Assembly: GCA_964450265.1 (NCBI GenBank)
Contig: CAYVCY010000131.1
Location: 1-5,729 of the forward strand
DNA length: 5,729 bases
Origin: JAEZJZ01 sp964450265
Lineage (GTDB): Bacteria; Bacillota; UBA994; UBA5500
Reading direction: 5' to 3'
The position numbers and the translations under genes were made by a program. Shown one piece after another: positions 1 to 5,607 of the stretch. Position 1 is the stretch's first letter, and every line of letters starts with the position of its first letter. The notes below the pieces were generated by a model. The model was given only the letters and a program-made list of their open reading frames with translations. It was not told where the DNA came from and did no database searches.

Positions 1-19
1 GAATTCATAGCTTATTCTC

Positions 20-43
20 GCCGGGGCTTTGGCCCCGGCTTTT
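20..43 (+). terminator. Rho-independent terminator of the gene left of the window
   Basis: An 8-bp perfect GC-rich stem (GCCGGGGC at 20-27 with GCCCCGGC at 32-39) closes a 4-base loop and is followed by TTTT, then AC and TTTT again. This is the standard intrinsic terminator shape for + strand transcription. It implies that a + strand gene ends just before the window and that the two-component operon starts a new transcript. Confidence 0.85.
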
Positions 44-89
44 ACTTTTATAGCTGCCCGGCCGTCTTTCTAATAGAGACAATCAGCGT

Positions 90-130
90 CAGCGCAATGG
101 TGGGGTGCAAACCTCCTATCCATAGCGCTG
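90..130 (+). other. Composite GCAA-capped hairpin upstream of the two-component operon
   Basis: CAGCGC (90-95) pairs with GCGCTG (125-130). After an A-A mismatch, ATGG (97-100) pairs with CCAT (120-123). Past an asymmetric internal loop (T101 against 116-119), GGGGT (102-106) pairs with ACCTC (111-115) with one G-U pair, closed by a GCAA (GNRA-type) tetraloop. No T-run follows, so it is not a terminator. It could be a structured leader RNA, a small RNA or a regulatory palindrome. I could not match it to a riboswitch class I know. If the promoter suggested at 139-144 is used, this element would lie upstream of the transcript. Confidence 0.5.
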
Positions 131-138
131 GTTTGGTT

Positions 139-144
139 TATACT
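139..144 (+). promoter_or_regulatory. Possible -10 box for the two-component operon
   Basis: TATACT sits 23 bases before the response regulator ATG and matches the sigma-A -10 consensus at five of six positions. No good -35 hexamer lies 16-18 bases upstream, where the right arm of the 90-130 hairpin ends, so an activator may be needed or the real promoter lies elsewhere. Two GGTTT copies (130-134 and 135-139) adjoin it. The leader would be very short, with the ribosome site at about 152-160 (GAGGGGTGA). Confidence 0.35.
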
Positions 145-166
145 AGAGGCAGAGGGGTGATAGAGC

Positions 167-835
167 ATGGCAGAGAAGGTGCTGATTGTGGAGGACGATG
201 AGGCCATTTCTGAGCTGATTCAATATAATCTCGAGCAGGCAGGCTTTGAGACAGCCGTTGCCTTTGACGGGGAGTCAGGGTTAGAGATGGCCCTGGACGG
301 GCAACCCAGCCTGGTGTTGTTGGACGTAATGTTGCCGGGAATGGATGGTTGGGCTGTTTGTCGGGAGCTACGGCGCAGAAGCAACTTGCCGGTACTGTTC
401 TTGACTGCTACGGACAACGAGTTTTCTCGAGTGCTGGGCTTGGAACTGGGGGCGGATGACTACATCACCAAGCCTTTCAGTCCACGGGAGTTGGTGGCCC
501 GCGTGAAGGCGGTGCTGCGCCGTTATCACCAGCCTCCTGCCAGCGAGATCTTGCAGTTTGATCGGCTGCGGGTGGACCTGCAGGGCCATGAAGTGACGGT
601 CTGCGAGCAGGCGATTACTCTCACGCCGATGGAGTTTCAGTTGCTCAGTATCCTGGCGGCTCACCCGGGGCAGGTGTTCAGCCGGGAACGGCTGCTGCAC
701 TTGGTCTGGGGGGATGAATCGTATGGTGACCAGCGGACTGTGGACGTGCATATCAGCCATTTGCGGGAGAAGCTAGGCGTGGCCGCGGAGCTGCTCCAGA
801 CCGTGCGTGGGTTTGGATATCGCCTCAAGGAGTGA
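167..835 (+). CDS. OmpR/PhoB-family response regulator (PhoP/PhoB-like)
   Basis: This is a cytoplasmic DNA-binding response regulator of 222 residues, the usual family length. The receiver domain (about 4-117) has the acidic pair D10/D11, the phospho-acceptor D53 in LLDVMLPG, the switch T80 and the conserved K102 in TKPF. A short linker leads to a winged-helix Trans_reg_C domain (about 128-221), with recognition helix around TVDVHISHLREKLG and the typical C-terminal end VRGFGYRLKE. The ATG is preceded by GAGGGGTGA at a normal distance. The kinase gene follows directly, so the two form a cognate pair. The overall pattern resembles the PhoP/PhoB/WalR group, with PhoP/PhoB favoured by the partner kinase. 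There is no pst or phoU gene nearby to confirm a phosphate role. Confidence 0.93.
   Translation: MAEKVLIVEDDEAISELIQYNLEQAGFETAVAFDGESGLEMALDGQPSLVLLDVMLPGMDGWAVCRELRRRSNLPVLFLTATDNEFSRVLGLELGADDYITKPFSPRELVARVKAVLRRYHQPPASEILQFDRLRVDLQGHEVTVCEQAITLTPMEFQLLSILAAHPGQVFSRERLLHLVWGDESYGDQRTVDVHISHLREKLGVAAELLQTVRGFGYRLKE
827..832 (+). promoter_or_regulatory. Ribosome binding site that decides the kinase start
   Basis: AAGGAG, continuing as AAGGAGTGAG, overlaps the end of the response regulator gene. It is directly against the GTG at 832, which is too close for use, but 8 bases before the in-frame TTG at 841. This favours TTG 841 as the translation start and predicts translational coupling between the two genes. 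Confidence 0.6.
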
Positions 836-840
836 GAATC

Positions 841-2259
841 TTGCGCCAGAACGTATTTTCCAGGTTATTACTAGCGCTAGCTGGGGTCTTGGGTATCGGT
901 TTTCTGACCTTAGGTTTTATACTTTCATCCCGGCTACAGCGGTTGACTCTGTCTGCGTCAGAGTTTGAGTTACTTAATCTGTATCTATGGAAGGCATTCG
1001 GGACCGCCTTAGGGTTGGTCGTCCTTGCGCTTTGGCTGCTTGCTAGGTGGTTCAGCAGGCACTTCGTCCACCCGCTACGGGAGCTGATCCGAGTGGCGGA
1101 CCAAATGGCACACGGCGACTTTGATCAACCTAAGACTACGGTGAGCAGTCGGGAGCTAGGGGGGCTACTGGATAGCCTTAAGGCTCTGGCTCGCTCTCAG
1201 CAGGCGCGGCTGCAGGAATTGACCGTGGCCAAGGCTCAGTTGGAGATAGTGATCAGCAATACGGTCAGCGGAATTTTGTTGATGGATCACAGGGGTGTAG
1301 TGCTGTTTAGCAACCCAGCGGCTGTGCGGATGCTGGGCTTTGATCAGGAGGATCTGCCTTGTAGCCATTGGCAATTGATCAAGAGCACCACCATGAGCCG
1401 CGGGTTAGGGCAAGCGCTGAAGCAGTCGGAACCGTATAAGCAGGAGCTTTCGATCCGCTATCCGGGGGAGAGGACGGTAGAACTGAATGTGATCCCGTTA
1501 CCTGCACAGGACAGGTTTGTGGTCGTGTTCTACGATATTAGTCAAGCTCAGAGGCTAGCTTCCATTCGGGCGGATCTGGTGGCAAACGTATCCCATGAAT
1601 TGAAGACCCCGGTGACCTCTATCCATGGTTTTGCAGAGACGCTGTTGCAGGGCGCCCTGGATGACCCTAAAGCCCGCACTCGTTTCGTGGGGATCATCTA
1701 TCGAGAATCCGGCAGATTGCTGCGTTTGGTCAGCGACCTGCTGGATCTTTCACGCTTAGAACTAGATCCGAAGGCGGTGGAGAAGCGGCGGATTGATCTG
1801 GCCAAGACGGTGTCAGACGCGGTAGAGCGAGCTAGTTACAAGGCAGAGTCCAAAGATATCTCCCTGCAGGTAGCCATTGGGGTGGAGAAAGCAGAAATGG
1901 AGGGGGACGAGTACCGGCTCGGTCAAGCAATCGGCAACTTGATTGAAAACGGGATTAAGTACACGCAAAGTGGCGGCGAAGTTAGGGTGAGCCTGCAATA
2001 CGACAAGCGAGCTTACCTCATTTCGGTGCGGGACACTGGGATTGGCATAGAACCGGAGCATCTGGAAAGGATCTTTGGACGGTTCTATCGCACAGACAAG
2101 GCCCGCAGCCGGCAACACGGCGGTACTGGTCTCGGGTTGTCTATCGTCAAGCATATTGTTGAGCTGCATGGAGGTCAGGCTTGGGCGGAGAGCTCTCCCG
2201 GAAAGGGCTCCATCTTCCACCTGCGCCTCCCGGCTGGCGACTCTCAATCAGAGGGCTGA
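841..2259 (+). CDS. Membrane sensor histidine kinase, HAMP-PAS-HisKA-HATPase (PhoR/PnpS-like)
   Basis: This is the partner kinase of the upstream regulator, 472 residues from TTG 841. The alternative GTG at 832 would add three residues and overlap the upstream stop by 4 bases, but has no usable ribosome site. From the N-terminus it has: TM1 (about 9-29), an extracytoplasmic loop of only about 20 residues, TM2 (about 50-68), HAMP (69-122), PAS (about 130-232) and a HisKA dimerisation domain with phospho-accepting H252 in NVSHELKTP. The ATPase domain follows with N box N366/N370, G1 DTGIGI (398-403), F box FGRFYR (412-417) and G2 GTGLGLS (428-434). All catalytic motifs are intact. The architecture fits the PhoR/PnpS group. 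Signal input must come through the membrane segments, the PAS domain or a partner protein, because there is no room for an external sensor domain. WalK is less likely, as it usually has a large external domain and yycH/yycI neighbours. Confidence 0.92.
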   Translation: MRQNVFSRLLLALAGVLGIGFLTLGFILSSRLQRLTLSASEFELLNLYLWKAFGTALGLVVLALWLLARWFSRHFVHPLRELIRVADQMAHGDFDQPKTTVSSRELGGLLDSLKALARSQQARLQELTVAKAQLEIVISNTVSGILLMDHRGVVLFSNPAAVRMLGFDQEDLPCSHWQLIKSTTMSRGLGQALKQSEPYKQELSIRYPGERTVELNVIPLPAQDRFVVVFYDISQAQRLASIRADLVANVSHELKTPVTSIHGFAETLLQGALDDPKARTRFVGIIYRESGRLLRLVSDLLDLSRLELDPKAVEKRRIDLAKTVSDAVERASYKAESKDISLQVAIGVEKAEMEGDEYRLGQAIGNLIENGIKYTQSGGEVRVSLQYDKRAYLISVRDTGIGIEPEHLERIFGRFYRTDKARSRQHGGTGLGLSIVKHIVELHGGQAWAESSPGKGSIFHLRLPAGDSQSEG

Positions 2260-2275
2260 TCATCCAGGGAAAACA

Positions 2276-2305
2276 TTGACAGCTAGCAGGATTATGCGCC
2301 TAAAT
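2276..2305 (+). promoter_or_regulatory. Possible promoter for comEA
   Basis: A perfect TTGACA (2276-2281) lies 17 bases after the kinase stop codon. The best -10 at an 18-base spacing is CTAAAT (2300-2305), only a partial match. If real it would give comEA its own transcript, with a leader containing the small hairpin at 2326-2339. The -35 is convincing by itself and the -10 is not. Confidence 0.35.
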
Positions 2306-2325
2306 GGCAAATACCTCAGACAAGT

Positions 2326-2345
2326 CGCGCAAAGGCGCGTTATTT
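2326..2345 (+). terminator. Short GC hairpin with T-rich tail before comEA (weak terminator or attenuator)
   Basis: CGCGC (2326-2330) and GCGCG (2335-2339) form a 5-bp all-GC stem with an AAAG loop, followed by TTATTT. It ends 7 bases before the comEA ribosome site. The stem is short and the T-tract interrupted, so termination would be partial at best. It may end kinase transcription or tune read-through into comEA. Confidence 0.35.
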
Positions 2346-2346
2346 C

Positions 2347-2354
2347 GGGAGGGG
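2347..2354 (+). promoter_or_regulatory. Ribosome binding site that decides the comEA start
   Basis: GGGAGGGG ends 5 bases before ATG 2360. The frame is open far upstream, back into the kinase gene, with another in-frame ATG at 2294 that has only a badly spaced AGG. The site at 2347 places the start directly before the hydrophobic anchor of ComEA, as expected for the family. Confidence 0.7.
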
Positions 2355-2359
2355 TGGCT

Positions 2360-2908
2360 ATGGCACGGCGCTATTTGGCGGGGATTCTAGCGGTTTGTCT
2401 GGTGATTTCCTTAGCGGCAAATGTCTGGATGCTCTTGGAGAATAGGCGCTTGCTCAGCCGGTGGTCGCCAGGCCCCAGCGAGCGCATGCTGCAGGTACAT
2501 GTGTTAGGTGCTGTCCACAAACCGGGGGTATATAGTCTGCCGGCCGGTTCCAGGATTGCGGATGCCTTGTCAAACGCAGGAGGAACCATGCCGGACGCGG
2601 TGCTGGGACAACTAAACCTGGCAAAGCCGCTGTTTGACGGCGAACAAGTGACAGTTCAGGCGGCGGCACCCTCATCTGACAGCGAGATTGAATCGCCTGC
2701 AGTTTCTGGGTCCCGGCTGCTAAACATCAACGCTGCCACTGCAGCTGAACTGGAATCGTTGCCTTACATCGGACCTGCAAAAGCCAAAGCGATTGTCGAC
2801 TATCGGCAGCAGAACGGCGCCTTCGCCAGTGTTGAACATCTGCTCCAGGTTCCCGGCATTGGGCAAGCAACTCTATCCAAGTTTAGGCACCTGATCGATG
2901 TCAAGTAG
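2360..2908 (+). CDS. comEA: ComEA-family competence protein (SLBB + helix-hairpin-helix DNA-binding)
   Basis: ComEA is a membrane-anchored receptor on the outer face of the cytoplasmic membrane. It binds incoming double-stranded DNA and passes it to the ComEC channel during natural transformation. The 182-residue product has a positively charged start (MARRY), one membrane anchor (about 5-25) and an SLBB domain (about 42-100, LQVHVLGAVHKPGVYSLPAG). A Ser/Ala-rich linker (about 101-118) leads to tandem helix-hairpin-helix motifs, LPYIGPAKAKAI (134-145) and VPGIGQATLSKF (164-175), ending at DVK. This is the complete Gram-positive ComEA plan and a normal length. ComEC, its usual downstream partner, does not follow; a small unknown gene does. 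Many clostridia keep ComEA without demonstrated competence, so active transformation is not proven. Confidence 0.92.
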   Translation: MARRYLAGILAVCLVISLAANVWMLLENRRLLSRWSPGPSERMLQVHVLGAVHKPGVYSLPAGSRIADALSNAGGTMPDAVLGQLNLAKPLFDGEQVTVQAAAPSSDSEIESPAVSGSRLLNINAATAAELESLPYIGPAKAKAIVDYRQQNGAFASVEHLLQVPGIGQATLSKFRHLIDVK

Positions 2909-2923
2909 CCTGTTGCCTAAACT
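2880..2923 (+). other. 10-bp perfect inverted repeat across the comEA stop codon
   Basis: AGTTTAGGCA (2880-2889) and TGCCTAAACT (2914-2923) are exact reverse complements separated by 24 bases that contain the comEA TAG. No T-run follows, so it is not a classical terminator. It could be an mRNA 3' stabilising hairpin or a protein-binding dyad, or simply chance. Confidence 0.4.
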
Positions 2924-2964
2924 CCTACTGCTGGTGACATACTAGCCACTGGAGGTGGGCGATA

Positions 2965-3165
2965 ATGAGTGAAGTTACTTCGCCATCAGAACTGAAAGCT
3001 ATTGCCGAGGAATGCCAGGAGTTTGAGACAGAGTATTACTCAGATGGCGGCCAATTGACCTATGCAGTCGGAGGAGAGGCTATTCGTCGTTGCGACTTCT
3101 GTAGTCATTGGCAGGGTGGCGAGTGCGAGATCTATCAACGGGAAAAGCAAGAAGGACGTGCTTGA
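2965..3165 (+). CDS. Small cysteine-rich protein of unknown function (66 aa, CxxC-x7-C)
   Basis: I do not recognise this family. The coding call rests on a strong ribosome site (GGAGGTG at 2951-2957, 8 bases before ATG), its position between comEA and a terminator, and a plausible composition. The protein is soluble and acidic in its N-terminal half (SELKAIAEECQEFETEYYSDGG). It ends in a compact motif with C43, C46 and C54, plus H48 between them, followed by a charged tail. C43-x2-C46-x7-C54 with H48 could bind zinc or form disulfides; C17 is a fourth cysteine. There is no signal peptide or membrane segment. It is probably co-transcribed with comEA (56-base gap) and ends before the 3249 terminator. 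A role in DNA uptake or sporulation would be a guess. Confidence 0.75.
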   Translation: MSEVTSPSELKAIAEECQEFETEYYSDGGQLTYAVGGEAIRRCDFCSHWQGGECEIYQREKQEGRA

Positions 3166-3188
3166 GATTTTACGCGGGAGCCTCGGGG

Positions 3189-3224
3189 GCGCGTGGCGAC
3201 TGGGCGGCGCATAGCGACTGGGGG
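3189..3224 (+). repeat. Two tandem copies of an 18-bp unit
   Basis: GCGCGTGGCGACTGGGCG (3189-3206) is followed immediately by GCGCATAGCGACTGGGGG (3207-3224). The copies match at 15 of 18 positions and share GCGACTGGG. They lie between the orf66 stop and its terminator, in a G-rich stretch with no supported gene. They look like a local duplication; no function is evident. Confidence 0.6.
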
Positions 3225-3248
3225 AGTCTTGGGGTTATCGCACTACCG

Positions 3249-3284
3249 GAGTGGGCTCGGCTACAAGCCGAGCCCACTCTTTTT
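3249..3284 (+). terminator. Strong Rho-independent terminator after comEA/orf66
   Basis: A 14-bp perfect stem (GAGTGGGCTCGGCT at 3249-3262 with its complement at 3266-3279) closes a 3-base ACA loop and is followed by TTTTT. It lies 83 bases after the orf66 stop. It separates the upstream transcript from sleB-ypeB. Confidence 0.92.
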
Positions 3285-3489
3285 CAGTTGCTTGGTTGTT
3301 GTGATCAGAGTTGATAAGGCAGCTATCGGGACACGCCCTTCCATTGTTTGGGCCACATATCCTGCTTTCCCCTCTGGAGACAATAAACTGAACGTATGGC
3401 CATCGCATGTTCAACAAAACAAGGTCGCGGGCGGATGCGGTTGTTGTCCTAGGCAGCAATTAGCAAGTGACGAGTTGAGGAGGGGAACT
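3285..3489 (+). other. Intergenic region upstream of sleB; no gene or clear promoter seen
   Basis: This 205-base stretch should hold the promoter of sleB-ypeB, because a terminator precedes it. In Bacillus sleB is read in the forespore by sigma-G. I looked for a sigma-G -10 (CATnnTA type). The nearest is CATGTTC at 3406-3412, without a -35 at the right distance. CATATCC at 3355-3361 is poorer. Small palindromes are ATGGCCAT (3396-3403) and the imperfect dyad TTGTTG/CAGCAA (3441-3459). No open frame here has a ribosome site. Confidence 0.5.
3478..3485 (+). promoter_or_regulatory. Ribosome binding site that decides the sleB start
   Basis: AGGAGGGG sits 4 bases before ATG 3490. The frame stays open for about 300 bases upstream, through the terminator hairpin, so this site and the signal peptide directly after ATG 3490 fix the true start. 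Confidence 0.85.
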
Positions 3490-4188
3490 ATGAAGAAGAA
3501 ATTGCTCACTGTCCTGATGGTGTTTACCCTCAGTATACTGCTCGCCGGTTCTGCGGCAGCGGTGGGCGAGAGGAACCTATATTGGGGAAACACGGGCAAT
3601 GATGTATACCAGGTTCAGTTGAAATTGAGGCAGTGGGGCTATCTGCGAAGCGGAGCCGATGGAGTCTATGGTGCTAACACCTATCAGGCGGTACGGTTGT
3701 TCCAGTCACGCAATGGACTGAGTGTCACTGGAAACGTGGACGCGGCTACCTATCGGGCTCTCGGGTTCACTCCCACGGTGGGTGCGCCACCGGCGGCAAA
3801 TAAGACACCGGCTGTTACCTCGGCTGGCGTCACCAGCTCAGGTGATTTGCACCTACTGGCTAAGGCGATCTATGGAGAAGCGAGGGGCGAGCCCTTTGAA
3901 GGGCAAGTGGCCATTGCAGCCGTGATTCTAAACCGCGTGAGGAGCCCCTTGTTCCCAAACACTATATCCGGGGTGATCTTTGAGCCTCGGGCATTCACCG
4001 CGGTGGCCGATGGCCAGTTCTATCTGCAGCCGGACCAGAATGCATACAAGGCGGCTCAACTGGCCTTAGACGGATGGGATCCCACCTACGGGGCGATATA
4101 CTATTTCAATCCAGTAACGGCTACTTCACCTTGGATCTGGTCCCGTCCTTATATCATGACCATTGGGCGGCATCGATTCTGTAGATAG
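3490..4188 (+). CDS. sleB: Spore cortex-lytic enzyme SleB (lytic transglycosylase)
   Basis: SleB cleaves the muramic-delta-lactam-containing cortex peptidoglycan during spore germination as a lytic transglycosylase. The 232-residue product begins with a signal peptide (MKKK, hydrophobic core, likely cleavage after SAAA at about residue 24). A PG_binding_1 repeat domain follows (about 33-92, with the NDVYQVQLKLRQWGY and DGVYGANTYQAVRLFQ elements). A Pro/Ala/Thr linker (about 95-118) leads to the Hydrolase_2/SleB catalytic domain (about 119-232). The catalytic glutamate is likely E130 in AIYGEARGEPFEGQ, by position in the family motif. The N-terminal domain distinguishes it from CwlJ, which lacks it. 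The end TIGRHRFCR is family-like, so the protein is complete. It is shorter than the roughly 300-residue Bacillus enzyme, mainly in the linker. ypeB follows 29 bases downstream, the standard pairing. Confidence 0.96.
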   Translation: MKKKLLTVLMVFTLSILLAGSAAAVGERNLYWGNTGNDVYQVQLKLRQWGYLRSGADGVYGANTYQAVRLFQSRNGLSVTGNVDAATYRALGFTPTVGAPPAANKTPAVTSAGVTSSGDLHLLAKAIYGEARGEPFEGQVAIAAVILNRVRSPLFPNTISGVIFEPRAFTAVADGQFYLQPDQNAYKAAQLALDGWDPTYGAIYYFNPVTATSPWIWSRPYIMTIGRHRFCR

Positions 4189-4217
4189 TGGCGGCAGTCA
4201 ACTGAGGAGGTGGTTCG

Positions 4218-5600
4218 ATGCGGCGCATGACTAAGTGGGCGCTCCCCTTGGCCCTGGCATTGCTCTTGGCGGTGAGCCTCTGGTGGGGCTATGAACAGCT
4301 TCGTTTGCAGAGGTTACTCACAGTACAGTTGGAAAACAACTATCAGCGTGCATTTCACGAACTGGTTTGGAATATTAAGACGGTAGAGAACGAGCTGGCC
4401 ATGCTCAGCGCGGCCGGAGGGCTCAATCAGCAGATGCAAAGTCTAGCCACAGTCTGGAGGCAGGTCTATGCTGCTCAGGAAAACGTGGGGCAGCTGCCTT
4501 TAGGGTTGGTGCCTTTGGATGAAAGCGAAGCCTACCTCAGCCAGGTGGGGGACTATATCTTTTCTTTGGTCTCCAAAGGCACCTATCTGTCGGATGCGGA
4601 GCGGATCGGTGTGGGAGAGCTGCAGCAGTGTGCCGCCAAGATAGGTGACCAGTTGGCTTCTTTGCAGGCGACAATTCTTCAGGACAATATCCGCTGGACT
4701 GATCTGCAAACGGCTTTGATCAAGGCCAGGCAGGAGGACGAGGTTAGGGACAACACGATAGTCAACGGGTTTCAGTTGGTGAACAAAGAAGTGCAGGAGT
4801 TCCCGGAGGTGGTGCTGGATGGACGTATCGGCGTGGCACAACCGCCACCGACTGCTTTGGATGGAGAAAAGATCACTCAAGAAGAGGCGCGGGACATTGC
4901 CCTTTGTTTCTTATCTCCTGGAGACAAGACGGCATACCAGGAGGTTTCCAACGAACGGACCGGTGGTCCAGTTCCTACTTACCGTTTTGTCTTCACTCCT
5001 AACGAGGGAGACCGTAGGATAACTGTAGAGGTCACCGAGCAAGGCGGCCGCGTGTTCTGGATGCTGGACAATCGGGTTCCGAGCACCGTGCAGGTGCCGG
5101 CCGGCGCGCTCAGCAAACAAGCGTCAGCCTGGCTTCGCCGCCGGGGCTACAGCAATCTGCAGCTGATCGGGCTGCACGAGTATCAGGGGTCGGTCTTGTT
5201 CGCCTTTGTATACGAGCAGGATGACGTGCTGATCTATCCGGATCTATTGCGTCTTCGGGTAGCCAGCGACGATGGCTCGGTAATCGGTTTCGAGGGTAAC
5301 GGTTACGTCGCCTATCATCGGGAACAGCGACAGCTGCCCGAACCACAGATTTCGCTCGAGGACGCCTTGAGCAAATTAGCCAGTGGTCTGCAGCAGGTCG
5401 GCCCAGCCCAAATGGCTGTGATCTTCAATGCCCGCGCTGAAGAGACGCTGGTCTATGAGATACCGGTCAGCCGCAACATGGAAGGCGGTTTCTTGATCTA
5501 CGTGGACGCCCAAAATGGTGAAGAGGTACAGATTGTGCGCCTGGATGCGGCCAGCTTGCCGGTGCAAACCGCCATGGCAGAGCCTGCTTCGCCGCGCTGA
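4218..5600 (+). CDS. ypeB: Germination protein YpeB, partner of SleB
   Basis: YpeB is made with SleB in the forespore, sits at the inner spore membrane and cortex, and is needed for SleB to accumulate in the dormant spore; each protein stabilises the other. The 460-residue product, close to the family length, has an N-terminal membrane anchor or uncleaved signal (about 6-24, after MRRMTK). A largely helical N-terminal domain follows (about 30-195). The C-terminal half holds PepSY-type repeats (about 217-285, 295-360 and 376-443), visible from recurring helix starts such as ITQEEARDIALCFL and ISLEDALSKLASGL, each followed by strands ending in GxV or GEEV turns. The start is fixed by AGGAGGTG (4205-4212), 5 bases before ATG. 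It is co-transcribed with sleB and followed closely by a long hairpin terminator. No truncation or frameshift is seen. Confidence 0.95.
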   Translation: MRRMTKWALPLALALLLAVSLWWGYEQLRLQRLLTVQLENNYQRAFHELVWNIKTVENELAMLSAAGGLNQQMQSLATVWRQVYAAQENVGQLPLGLVPLDESEAYLSQVGDYIFSLVSKGTYLSDAERIGVGELQQCAAKIGDQLASLQATILQDNIRWTDLQTALIKARQEDEVRDNTIVNGFQLVNKEVQEFPEVVLDGRIGVAQPPPTALDGEKITQEEARDIALCFLSPGDKTAYQEVSNERTGGPVPTYRFVFTPNEGDRRITVEVTEQGGRVFWMLDNRVPSTVQVPAGALSKQASAWLRRRGYSNLQLIGLHEYQGSVLFAFVYEQDDVLIYPDLLRLRVASDDGSVIGFEGNGYVAYHREQRQLPEPQISLEDALSKLASGLQQVGPAQMAVIFNARAEETLVYEIPVSRNMEGGFLIYVDAQNGEEVQIVRLDAASLPVQTAMAEPASPR

Positions 5601-5607
5601 CAATCGC

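Noticed and set aside
1..6. EcoRI site GAATTC at the first base
   Set aside because: It may reflect chance or how the fragment was bounded; nothing biological follows from it.
97..140. Cyclic di-GMP or cobalamin riboswitch suggested by GGTGCAAACC
   Set aside because: Only a short GCAAA-CC string agrees; the other conserved segments of those classes are missing.
368..760. 130-residue open frame on the - strand inside the response regulator
   Set aside because: It lies wholly antisense to a clearly conserved gene, has no ribosome site and no recognisable domain; high GC opens such frames.
1813..2247. 144-residue open frame on the - strand inside the kinase
   Set aside because: It is antisense to the catalytic ATPase domain, with low-complexity unlike-protein composition.
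2075..2359. N-terminal 95-residue extension of ComEA back into the kinase gene
   Set aside because: The extension overlaps the kinase in another frame, and the ribosome site and membrane anchor both point to ATG 2360.
3108..3314. 68-residue + strand frame overlapping the end of the small gene
   Set aside because: It has no ribosome site, and it is read through the terminator hairpin.
3441..3459. TTGTTG/CAGCAA dyad around CCTAGG as an operator for sleB
   Set aside because: It is short and imperfect, with no known regulator for such a site at sleB.
3193..3489. 99-residue N-terminal extension of SleB
   Set aside because: It runs through a strong terminator and repeats; the signal peptide and AGGAGGGG fix the start at 3490.
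4500..4880. 126-residue open frame on the - strand inside ypeB
   Set aside because: It is an antisense shadow of a conserved gene with no ribosome site.
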